Assembly (NCBI GenBank): GCA_026770585.1
Contig: MU646681.1
Span: 148,167 to 160,010 of the forward strand
Length of the DNA: 11,844 nt
DNA from: Baffinella frigidus
Lineage: Eukaryota > Cryptophyceae > Cryptomonadales > Baffinellaceae
Direction of reading: 5' to 3'
This document shows positions 1 to 8,700 of the stretch, piece after piece; position 1 is the stretch's first letter, and each line of letters opens with the position of its first letter. The notes under the pieces were generated by a model that ran no database searches, was not told where the DNA came from, and worked only from the letters and a program-made list of their open reading frames with translations. Position numbers and translations under genes: made by a program.

Positions 1-90
1 AAACCCGCCCTTCTAACGTCGGGGTGCATTCATGGCGGTCGTGTTGGTAGTGATGAACGTTTCTCTGTAACCGCCGACAACTTTCGGCAG

Positions 91-118
91 GTTCGGCAAC
101 TTCCTCAACGGCAAAAAG
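91..118 (+). pseudogene. Exon-like fragment, copy 1 (unknown gene)
   Basis: GGCAG|GTTCGGCAACTTCCTCAACG ends in AAAAAG|GTTTCG, so it is bounded by AG and GT. The same sequence, with its upstream ACCGCSRACMACTTT, recurs at 240-289. It may encode FGNFLNGK. The parent gene would lie to the left or is dead. Confidence 0.4.
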
Positions 119-124
119 GTTTCG

Positions 125-226
125 GTGTGGATATCCCTATGTCCCCACAATATTGCCTACCGTAGGGTCCTATATATAATTCATTTATGGGTTATTCACA
201 AGACCCCTTCGTAGCCCGCTGTATGG
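125..226 (+). mobile_element. MITE-like family A, left-truncated copy
   Basis: It matches the right part of the 6919-7082 element: ATATTGCCTACCGTAGGGTC, TATGGGTTATTCACAAGACC and the terminal repeat GTAGCCCGCTGTATGG. It lies between the two exon-like copies (91-118 and 261-314). Confidence 0.75.
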
Positions 227-260
227 TCCGACCTCTGAAAACCGCGACCACTTTTGGCAG

Positions 261-314
261 GTTCGGCAACTTCCTTAACGGCAACATGGCCGCGCTGCTC
301 CGCAAGTCCATGTC
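261..314 (+). CDS. Possible terminal or internal exon of an upstream gene, copy 2
   Basis: Between CTTTTGGCAG and a perfect donor GTAAGT (315-320), 54 nt read FGNFLNGNMAALLRKSM in one frame. It could be a real exon of a gene starting left of the window; no following exon was recognised before 1390, so it may equally be a relic. Function unknown. Confidence 0.35.
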
Positions 315-320
315 GTAAGT

Positions 321-802
321 CATCATTCTTGTCAACATTATCAGTCCCGAGGCGGGCCTGTCAGTCCCAAGGCAGACCTGTCCCGCGCTAGTCCTGATCG
401 GCTGTTCACTCAGGCACGTTCGAGCTCAAGGATGTCTCAAGTAGCTTCGATCTCACCCGGACACATTAACCCAAATACTCGCCGCAGCAGGGAACTGGAG
501 CGTTTCCTTTTCCTTCGGAAATTCGGCCAACGGCTCCAATTCCCTACGGGCAGAGAGTGTTTGAATTAGATCTCACCCCGACGAGCATGACGCGCCAGGC
601 CGGAGTCTAGTGGCGAGACTGTCTCGAGTCAGTCAATGCACTGTAAAATCCGTGAATTCGCGCTACGTTCAGACCCTTCCGACGATCGCAGACATAGCTG
701 CTAGGACGGGCCCGCTTCAGGGCTAGGACGGGCCCACCTCGGGGCAAGAGGCCCAGAGGTTTAGAGTATGTAGGGGGGCTGACTGACATGTTGCGGTACA
801 GG
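321..802. repeat. No gene seen; small repeats only
   Basis: It holds a 20-bp tandem pair (341-360 and 361-380, TCAGTCCCRAGGC), an imperfect inverted repeat (GGAACTGGAGC at 491 and GCTCCAATTCC at 533), and a 21-22-bp tandem pair (700-742, GCTAGGACGGGCCC). Short open frames here have no recognisable content. Confidence 0.6.
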
Positions 803-904
803 GGTTACTCGCGAACGGACACTCACGGTCGGAGGGCCCTACGGTAGGCCTGTTCCTAGAAAACCAGGACCACCCTAGGGGCGTGTCCTTACTCGCGAGT
901 AACC
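803..904. mobile_element. 102-bp foldback element
   Basis: GGTTACTCGCGA...GGACAC (803-822) is mirrored by GTGTCC...TCGCGAGTAACC (883-904). The interior has CCCTACGGTAGG, CCTAG and ACCACCCTAGGGGCG. A related core in the same orientation lies at 1006-1052. No clear target duplication. Confidence 0.72.
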
Positions 905-1244
905 ATAGCCGCCGTGGAGGTGCATACAGGCGCCCGGGGTGGTATCAATAAAGGCCTCTCTCACGTCGTTCCCTCGCACACCCGCTGAAAACCACCTTCC
1001 TAGGGGCCTACAGTAGGGCAATGCCTAGGAGCCTGGGACCACCATAGGGGCGGCGTGGGTTCTGTATTCGAGACATCCCTCACTTTCGTACATTTCCAAC
1101 TCCAGCGTCCCAGGAGATTTGAAGCCGTGTTTATTCAGTCTGGTGCACACCCTGACCGAGCGTGGCTGTTGGTCCCGAAGGCATCAGTCGCGAAACGATG
1201 CTCCCGAGGCTCGTGCTGTACCAGAGTGAGCAGAGGCATGCTAA
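905..1244. other. No gene seen; partial foldback-core copy
   Basis: Apart from the second core copy at 1006-1052 (CCTACAGTAGG, then GGACCACCATAGGGGCG) nothing is recognised. A 67-residue open frame on the + strand (1055-1258) has no family features. Confidence 0.5.
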
Positions 1245-1389
1245 GTCCCTCCCGTTGATCTATCCCTCCTCCTCCTAGACCGGGGGCGCAAACTTGATGG
1301 TCCTGACCTGAGTGTGTATGAATGCAACGTCCCTCCCGTTGATCTATCCCTATTCCTAAATCGGGACCAAGTACTTGATGGTCCCGACC
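1245..1389. repeat. 84-bp-period tandem duplication beside the WD40 stop codon
   Basis: GTCCCTCCCGTTGATCTATC (1245 and 1329) followed by CGGG..C and ACTTGATGGTCC.GACC (to 1308 and 1389) occurs twice. The second copy ends directly at the WD40 stop codon, so both lie in its 3' flank and could affect mRNA end formation. Confidence 0.8.
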
Positions 1390-1390
1390 A

Positions 1391-2614
1391 TCACACGCGG
1401 TCCAGGATCATTTGAACCACCCCAACTTCAAGCTCAAGCACCCGCGACCCCGCCCCGAGCCGCGGGTGCTGCCCCATCGCAAACGCCTCGCCCGCATCCC
1501 GCACCCAGTCGCGCCCCCAGACCACTGTCTTGACCCTTCTTCCCGCCTCGATGGTGCGGAGGAGCGCTCCGGTCGACGAGTCCCACACCTTGCAGGTGCC
1601 GTCGTCGCTGCCCCAGGCGAGCTTGCTCCCGTCGAGCAAGAATGAAACCGATGAGACCCAGACCGCGTGGCCAACCAACCTGACCCGCTCTGCTCCAGTC
1701 TCCGCATCGACCAAGCGTACGCCACGATAGTTCTCTACGGCAGTTGCGAAAGTGCGTCCGTCCGGGGAAAATACCGCAAAAACTCGCCCCGCAAAGCTCA
1801 GCTTCTTCTCGCCAAAGTCGACGTCCCACAAGTGTATGTGGGGGTCGAAGCCCGCGCTCGCGAGCAAACGGTTGTCTCTCGGGGAGAAGTGCACCCCGGA
1901 CGCGTATCCTTTGTGAGCTTCCGGAATCGTGCGGAGCAGCGCCCCCGTCGCCGCGACCCAGACGCGGATGGACCTATCTTCACTCGCGCTCGCCAGCCGC
2001 GCCCCATCCGCCGAGAAGGAGAGAGACAGGACGGATTCCCCGGAACCTCCCAGCATGCGTTGTTCCGCCTCCCCCGTCTGAGCGTCCCACAGGACCACCG
2101 CGCCGTCTTTGCCTCCGGTGGCGAGCCTCTGTCCGCACGGCGAGAATACCACCGCAATCAATCCCGCTGAGTGCGCCACTACGGGGCATGCCTGCAGCAA
2201 TTGGTGACCCTCCCCGCAGATGCACGCACCAGTTCCGTCGTGCGTGGCTCCCACCCTATGCACCGCCCCGTTCGCTGCATCCCAGAGCGTCCAGTGCTTC
2301 TGATAGACCCCCACGCTCGCCACGAACCTGCCGCTCGGGGACATCGCCACAGTACACCAACCTAACACTGTGTGAGCGTCTACTTCCCACTTCACGTCCC
2401 CGGCCGCCTCGTCCACCAGCGTCACCAGCCCACCTCGAAGACCAAGAGCCAGCATCCTCCCCTCAGAGCAAATTTCACTCCACTCTTGAGGACAGCTTTG
2501 CAGCAGGGCGCCTCGAAACCGCCCCCCGTCCCCCGCCCCCCGCCAGTTGTCCGGGGATTTGCCTGGAGCTTGGAGCGTACCAAACTGGTCAAATTCCGAG
2601 AAAGAAAACATCAT
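1391..2614 (-). CDS. WD40 repeat beta-propeller protein, intronless
   Basis: A 407-residue open frame ends at a TGA at 1391-1393. Recurrent WD40 units are visible: a GH or SG opening, a hydrophobic strand, SPDG- or SADG-type turns, LAS or LAT, D(G/R), and a VWD or LWD ending. Clear WD-type endings fall near residues 110-112 (LWD), 175-177 (LWD), 217-219 (RVW), 262-264 (LWD) and 342-345 (VWD), which suits a seven-bladed propeller with degenerate outer blades. WD40 propellers are protein-binding scaffolds; no enzyme domain, signal peptide or membrane segment is seen. The start is the first of two adjacent Met codons (MMFSFSEF). The frame stays open upstream to 3151, but that part is antisense to MORN exon 1 and has no WD40 character. 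Blade sequences such as SFSADGARLASASEDRSIR resemble bacterial or algal WD40 arrays. It is intronless, unlike its divergent neighbour. The partner is unknown. Confidence 0.87.
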   Translation of the reverse strand: MMFSFSEFDQFGTLQAPGKSPDNWRGAGDGGRFRGALLQSCPQEWSEICSEGRMLALGLRGGLVTLVDEAAGDVKWEVDAHTVLGWCTVAMSPSGRFVASVGVYQKHWTLWDAANGAVHRVGATHDGTGACICGEGHQLLQACPVVAHSAGLIAVVFSPCGQRLATGGKDGAVVLWDAQTGEAEQRMLGGSGESVLSLSFSADGARLASASEDRSIRVWVAATGALLRTIPEAHKGYASGVHFSPRDNRLLASAGFDPHIHLWDVDFGEKKLSFAGRVFAVFSPDGRTFATAVENYRGVRLVDAETGAERVRLVGHAVWVSSVSFLLDGSKLAWGSDDGTCKVWDSSTGALLRTIEAGRRVKTVVWGRDWVRDAGEAFAMGQHPRLGAGSRVLELEVGVVQMILDRV

Positions 2615-2797
2615 GCCAAAAGTTGACAACCCCCCCACGATTTTCGACTTATCCACTTTTGAGGCTGCAGAAAATCGATACCCGCCGGTTCGGAAAGGCA
2701 CCCGTTGCGGAGAGGGGTTCAAGTAGGTGCAGGGCTCTGCCCCGGCGGCAGCTCGGCGCGCTGGGAGACGTGGTAGCTGGTTGCATCGGCACGCACG
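2615..2797. promoter_or_regulatory. Divergent intergenic region between WD40 and MORN genes
   Basis: This 183-bp gap lies between the two start codons of a head-to-head gene pair, so it should carry both 5' UTRs and either a shared bidirectional promoter or two short ones. No TATA box or other core element is convincing. It contains a C-run at 2630-2636 and an AT-richer patch around 2637-2680. The role is inferred from position only. Confidence 0.5.
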
Positions 2798-3110
2798 ATG
2801 GGTGGCGGGAGTTCGCGCCCGCCCAAATATGCCGGCGAGGTCGGAGCGAGCGGGAAGCGCGAGGGGAGGGGACGAATGGTCTGGCCGGACGGGCGGAAGT
2901 ACGAAGGCGAGTTTCACAACGGTGTGATGCATGGCCATGGGGTGATGGCCCTGAGCAATGGCGACATCTACGACGGCGCGTGGGCCGGCGGCGCCATGGA
3001 GGGGGAGGGGACGTTCAAGTTCTCGACAGGGCTGTACGTCGGCGCCATGGTGCAGGGGCTCCGCGAGGGCCAGGGCGCGCTGCGGATGGAGAACGGCACC
3101 AAGTACACCG
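2798..3110 (+). CDS. MORN gene exon 1
   Basis: It begins at ATG 2798 and encodes MGGGSSRPPK followed by four complete MORN units (starting at Tyr11, Tyr35, Tyr58 and Tyr80) and the beginning of a fifth (Tyr103). The MGxxxS start suits N-myristoylation. The fifth unit is completed by the next exon only if splicing occurs after position 3110 (donor GCGAGT, a GC donor), leaving phase 1. Reading on past 3110 gives SLNPQPM and a stop inside repeat DNA, which supports the splice. Confidence 0.9.
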
Positions 3111-5662
3111 GCGAGTCCCTCAACCCTCAACCGATGTGAAAGAGACTTCATTGAACATAAACCCTAACCCCGAACCCTGAACCCTAAACCCTGAATCCTA
3201 AACCCTGAATCCTAAACTCTAACCCCTAAACCAGGCGAGTTCCAGGAAAACAAGTTCCACGGGCAGGGCAAGCTCAGCCTGGCTGACGGGACCGAATACG
3301 AGGGGCGGTTCATACCCTAACCCCTAATAAACCGTAGCAGCTTAAACCCGGTTTTCGAAAAACGAATTTTCTCCAGGCGGTACACTTTAAAGTGTATCAG
3401 CCAAACTAAATCCAGTGTATCAGCCAAACCAAATCTAAACCCTCTCCCCTAATCCCTACTCCATATTTCTTATTTCAGGTTTGCCGCGGGCATGTACGAC
3501 AAGAAACCTTAAACCCTAAAACCGAAACCCCACACCCTAAACCCTACACCCCGCACCCTAAACCCTAAACCCTACTCCCTAAACCCGAAACCCCAAATCT
3601 GTTGAGAAGTAAAGTGTATAAATTGTATAAATTTGTAAAAGATCATACATAAAAAAGAAGTTTCATAAATTTTTGAGAGTTTTCCTACATACATTTTTGC
3701 TACGGGCATGTACGATGGCAAAGGATTCCTCTAGCTGTCTGAACCCCACACCCTACACCCTACACCCTAATCCCTACACCTTAAAACCGAAACCGGAAAC
3801 CGGAAACCGGAAATCCGAACCCCAATCTCTCCCCAACCCAAATTTATTCCAGGGTTGCCACCTAAACCCGAAACCCCGAAACTCGGAACCTCAAGTCAGG
3901 TTTGCTACAGGCATGCACGACGGCAAAGGATTTAATGTGGATTTTTTTACAATTTCGAAAACTGAATTTCAATGATATTTACTACACGTTTGCTTTATTG
4001 TTACCATTAACGATCGTTCTGTGTAGTAAATTTCATTGCCGAAGTTTTGAAATTGAAAAGGTTACCACATGAGATTCCTCTTGCTACCGGACGCGTGCAT
4101 ATACGAGGGGGATTTCACCCTCGTCCATCTTTCTGGGCGTACAAGTTTATAGTGTTTATACCTTTTACAGTTTTTAATACCTTTTTACAATAGTGTATCA
4201 GGTATTTTAAAGAATTAATTAATTTATCCCTGCCCCCGATTTATTTCCAGGTTTGACGCGGGCATGTGTACGACGGGGAACCATAACACCTACGCTCTAC
4301 ACCTTACACCCGAAATCCCTAAACTCGAAACCCCAAGCCAGGTTTGCCGCGGGCAGGTACGATGAGAAGACGGGACGGGATTCCTCGCGGTGCCGGACGA
4401 GAGCATGCACGAGGGCCACTTCACTCTCGTCCACCTTTCTGGACGTACAAGTTTACAGTGTTTATTCCTTTTTACATTTTTTTATTATTATACATTTTTA
4501 CCACAATATCAGGTGTTTAAGAGAATTAATTAACTTATCCCTGCCCCCGATTTATTTTCAGGTTTGCCGCGGGCATGTACGACGGGAAAGGATTCCTCGC
4601 GCTGCCGGACGAGTGCATGTACGAGGGCGATTTCACCCGCGGCGAAATGGACGGCTCCGGGAGGTCTTTTGCGCCCCAAAGTTGACGGATTTGTACCGCG
4701 AGCTCAGCGTGTCAACTTAGGAATAGTCCGCCAACCAGACTGAGAGGGAGCTAGGAAGACGATTGCGTGTATGATGGGATTTCATTCGCGGGGAAATGGA
4801 CGGCCTCGGGAGGTTAGCTCTATCCCAAAAGCTGATTTGGATTATCCAATTTGGTGAGCGCGGAGTCTTTTTCGCTCCGAAGTTGACGAATTTGTACCGC
4901 GAACCCAGAATGTCAAGTTACGAACAGTCCACCAACTCCTAAACCGTAAACCGTAAACCGTAAACCCTGATCACACGGGGCAGGTGGCTGTTGAGCGCGG
5001 GTGTAGACAATGGACCCTAAAACCCTGAACCAAAAACCTAAACCCTAAACACTAAACCCTAAACTTTAAATCCTTAATCCTAAACCCCAAACCCTGAATC
5101 CTTTACCCTAAACCCTAAACCCTAAACCCTGAACCCCAACCCCCAAACTGTAGAAACCCTAAACCCCAAACAAACCCAAAATCTGAAACCCTAAACCCTC
5201 GGGGCAGGTGGCTCTCGAGCGCGGGGTGGCTCTTCGACGGCGAATTCGAGTCCGGTAACCCCTGTCCGTGCCTCACAGACTATTCGTAAGTTGACACGCT
5301 GGGCGTGCGGTACGGATCCGTCAATTTTGGAGCGGGAACGAGCCCCGTGGGAAGCAGATTGGTGCGCCCGAATCAGCCTTTGAGGCAGCGCTAGATTAGA
5401 TGTATGGTTGACTTGAGGTATATGGTTAACTTAAGAACCTCGCGCTCTCGAGCGCTGGGTGGCTCTTCGACGGCGAGTTCGAGTCCGGTAACCCCTAACC
5501 CCTGAAACCTAAACCCTAAACCCTAAACCCTAAACCCTAGCCCATAACCACTTTACCCGAAACCCTAAACCCTAAACCCTAAACCCTAAACCCCAAGCCC
5601 TGAACCCTAAACCCCAAACCCCAAACCCCAAACCCCAAACCCTAAACCCTAAACCCTAAACC

Positions 5663-5701
<39 letters not shown>

Positions 5702-8700
5702 ACCCTACACTCCAAACGCAGGGCGCCCGCTGGAGGGGGACCTCATCCAGAACACCGGCGCGGTGCAAACCCCCAACCCAAACCCGGAACATGTTGACTT
5801 AAGCAGGCTTCAGAGGCGGGCTTATCGCTAGAAGCTAGGTGCGACTAGCGCTGAGGACGCAGCCAAGAGGAACGCTGTCGCTGCGCCGCAGGCTGGGACG
5901 CTCTTTCGCACGATGGGCACTGAAGATTACTAGGCACACGTGCCATGCTAGTAATAGTCCAGAACACCGGCGCGTGTTCTGGACTATCCCCCCCAAATCA
6001 ATTACGCCGCGTGTGCAACCCCAAAACCCCAATCCATGAAACCCGAAACCCTCAACCCTCAACCCAATCAGAAAACCTAACACGCGGTGCGTTCAAACCC
6101 CCAACCCCAAACCGGAATAAGGATATTTTTAGGCACTGAAAATTACTACGCACAAGTGTCATACTAGTAACAGTACATGATTTTTGTAGCAATTTGCATA
6201 GCATAAAACCTAGTAATGTTTTAAACAACCTAGTAATCTTTTAAAACACCTAGTAGTGTTTTAAGTGGTCCCCCGGTTGCATGCGGTGTGCGTTTGCGTC
6301 GCCGATCCTCATCACGCAGCTCTCGCCCGACGAATCCATAGGTTCTCGGCTTTCAAAATTACTACGCGCAAGTATCATACTAGTAATTGTGCAGACGCGC
6401 GGTAATTTTCATAGCCTATTAATGTCCAAACCCAAGTAATAAAAAAGATGCTCAACGAAACACGCGCGCAGGTGATGCGGTGCGCGTTCGCGTCGCCGAT
6501 CCTCATCACACAGCTTTCCCCAGACGAACTGGAAGAGGCGGAGTACCACCTCGTCGGAACCTTCGGACAGGTTTCGAGCCCCCGAAACCCTCTCTCTAGC
6601 TCTGCCTCACTCGCGTTGACCGGACTATTCTTAAGTTGACATCCTGGGTTCGCGGTACGAACCCGTCAACTTTGGAGCGGGAAAGAGCCCGGGCGCACCA
6701 AACTGGCGCGACCAAATCAGCCTTCGAGATAGAGCTAGAGCCTGTCCGGAATGGTCGACGAGGCAGCCCTCTGTGTCGTCGAGATCACGTGCAGCCCACA
6801 CAGCCAAAACGGCAAAGAATTTTGACGGAAAATTCAAAAAATCTCTCTAGGGGACCCAGATATCAGGGTAAAATTCCAGATATCTGGGTCCTGGGCGGAT
6901 AGCCACTTGTTGTGCACGCCACACAGCGGGCTACGAAGGAACTTTCGGGCAGAATTTAGGCGACTCTCCGTTACCTTATCCGTAGGAAACCCCCAATGTC
7001 CCTACGGTATTGCCTACCGTAGGGTCTATTGATTATCAACTTCCGGTTCATTCAAGAAACCCTTGTGTAGTCCGCTGTGTGGTCGACGGCAAACCCCAAC
7101 CCCCAAACCTTCAATCCACGGGTGGGACGGGCACCGGGACTTTCCCGGGAACATGAGATGGACTATCGCGACCCTAATCCCCAAACCCTGACCAGACGCC
7201 AGGAGGCTCAGAGCATGCGCGGAGTTCGCGGATCAGGTTTGCACTGAGCAACGCGAGGAATGACGAGGCCCTAACTTCTGAAACGCTTTGCGGTTTTGCA
7301 GGGGTGGGACGGGCACCGGGACTTCTCCGGAAGCATGCGGTGGACGTGGGCAGACGGGCGGGTCTTTGTCGGTTCCTTCGAAAAAGGCTGCCCCCTCCAG
7401 GTTCTCCATCCCCTCAAACCCTACATCCTACACCCTGAACCCGAACCAGTAAAGTCTGATGCCGCAGGTAGTGTACCAACCCCCTCTTTTATTTTTTTAC
7501 ATACTATTTTGCATAGGGTTTCTGGGGCTTCTCCGGGAACATGCGATGTGAGATGACGTGGGTGGATAGGCGGGTGTTCGTCGGTTCTTTCGAACAGCGC
7601 TACCCCCTACAGGTTTGTTAACCTTAAACCCCAAACCCCTAAATCGCAGCCTGGTGGTATGCATCGTAATAAATTATATAATATTACGATACAGTGCTAT
7701 ATTCAAATAAAGTGCTCACAACCTTGCCGCACCTTTACTGTAAACCCTAAACCTTCATCCTTAAACCCTAAACAGGGGCAGATTCGCGACAAGGATGGCG
7801 CGTTATCCCTTAAGTGGCCAGTAGGCGCACACGCCCTACGGTAGGGCCCTAGGACCTGCCTAGGGCGAGTTAGGGTGAATATCCACCCTATGGGCACTTA
7901 AGGGATACGACCTGCGCTACTCAGCAAAACCCTTCATCACCGACGATACACTGCACCCCAACCCCCGGAATATCGATTAATAAGGTGTCTTTGCACGGAG
8001 CAGTTATTAGTTAGTACCACGGAAGTAAATGGACCAATCTTGAAAAACAAAATCTCTGCGAACAGGGGCAGATTCGCGACAAAGACGGGGCGCTGTACGC
8101 TTATGACGTGCGCTACTCCGGAAAAACCTTCATCACCGACGATACCCGAGGACCTCATCTCAACCCTCAACACCAAAATGTCGGTTCACAAGATGTCTCT
8201 GTACGGAGCAATTATTAGTTAGTACCACGGAAGTAAATGGACCAATCTTTAAAAAAAATCCTTCTCTACGAACAGGGGCAGATTCGCGACAAAGACGGCG
8301 CGCTGTACGACGTGCGTTACTCCGGGAAAACTTTCATCACCGACGACTCGCTCACGCCGTTAGAGCAGGTTATCCTCCCCGAGTCCTGGTCCGGTGTCGT
8401 GTCCCGCGCACGACTGGTCACTGGTGTGTCGTATGTCGTTTTCTGAATGCGCCCGATGTGTCCTGTGTCGTGCCCTACCTCCGGACCGCACGTCCTGTGC
8501 CGTGTCCTAAATGCTACGCGTGCGTCCTGTATCGCATCCTGGCTGCTACGCACTTGTCATGTGTCCTACCATGTGACACTTGTCATGTGTGCTGTCATGT
8601 GACAGTGTTTTCCTGCCACGTGACACACAACACGTGCGTAGCAGTGAGGATGTCGCATGCAAGGAGCATCGGATGATGAATGCCGTTCACCTACGTAGGT

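Larger units (their letters stand above)
3478..4816 (+). repeat. Exon-3 array: decayed exon copies around one intact copy
   Basis: Sequences matching exon 3 recur at 3479-3505 (5' part with acceptor AG), 3696-3740, 3900-3932 plus 4073-4135 (split by an insertion), 4251-4280 (5' part), 4342-4440 (nearly full but frameshifted) and 4761-4812 (3' part). Only 4562-4663 is fully intact. Two units also share their intron: a CGTACAAGTTTA word (4138 and 4444), an AT-rich stretch, AGAATTAATTAA (4211 and 4522) and CCTGCCCCCGATTTATTT before the acceptor, giving a period of about 306-311 bp. This is a local tandem duplication of exon plus intron in which all but one copy has degenerated. Confidence 0.85.
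5916..6441. repeat. MITE-like family C copies and a 20-bp triple repeat in intron 5
   Basis: Three related AT-rich segments start at 5916, 6132 and 6348, each with GAARATTACTA or AAAATTACTA, then GCAC or GCGCAAGT and CTAGTAA (inverted ATTACTA/TAGTAAT arms). Copies 2 and 3 continue with GCATAGC or CATAGCC. Between them lie three tandem 20-bp units (6209-6228, 6229-6248, 6249-6268) starting CCTAGTAATGTTTTAA. A partial exon-6 copy follows at 6281-6338. Confidence 0.7.

Noticed and set aside
2615-3151. N-terminal extension of the WD40 frame to 586 residues on the minus strand
   Set aside because: It is antisense to MORN exon 1, a high-GC shadow frame without family features; the double Met at 2614 fits the WD40 start better.
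1744-3180. 478-residue open frame on the + strand
   Set aside because: It is the complement of the WD40 gene and then MORN exon 1 in the wrong frame, with Arg/Pro-rich low-complexity content.
4253-4720. 155-residue open frame across the exon-3 array
   Set aside because: It reads a frameshifted relic and AT-rich intron, then intact exon 3 in the wrong frame.
6448-6471. ATG 6448 as start of a separate small gene
   Set aside because: Exon homology with the relic and an acceptor AG at 6470-6471 indicate that the coding part starts at 6472 as an internal exon.
6646-6664. tRNA T-arm or tRNA-derived SINE in family B
   Set aside because: GGGTTCG/CGAACCC has a 5-nt loop rather than 7 and no acceptor or anticodon arms could be found.
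8317-8553. Minus-strand open frame in the GTGTCCTG stretch
   Set aside because: Low-complexity repeat translation with no recognisable domain; it overlaps exon 8.
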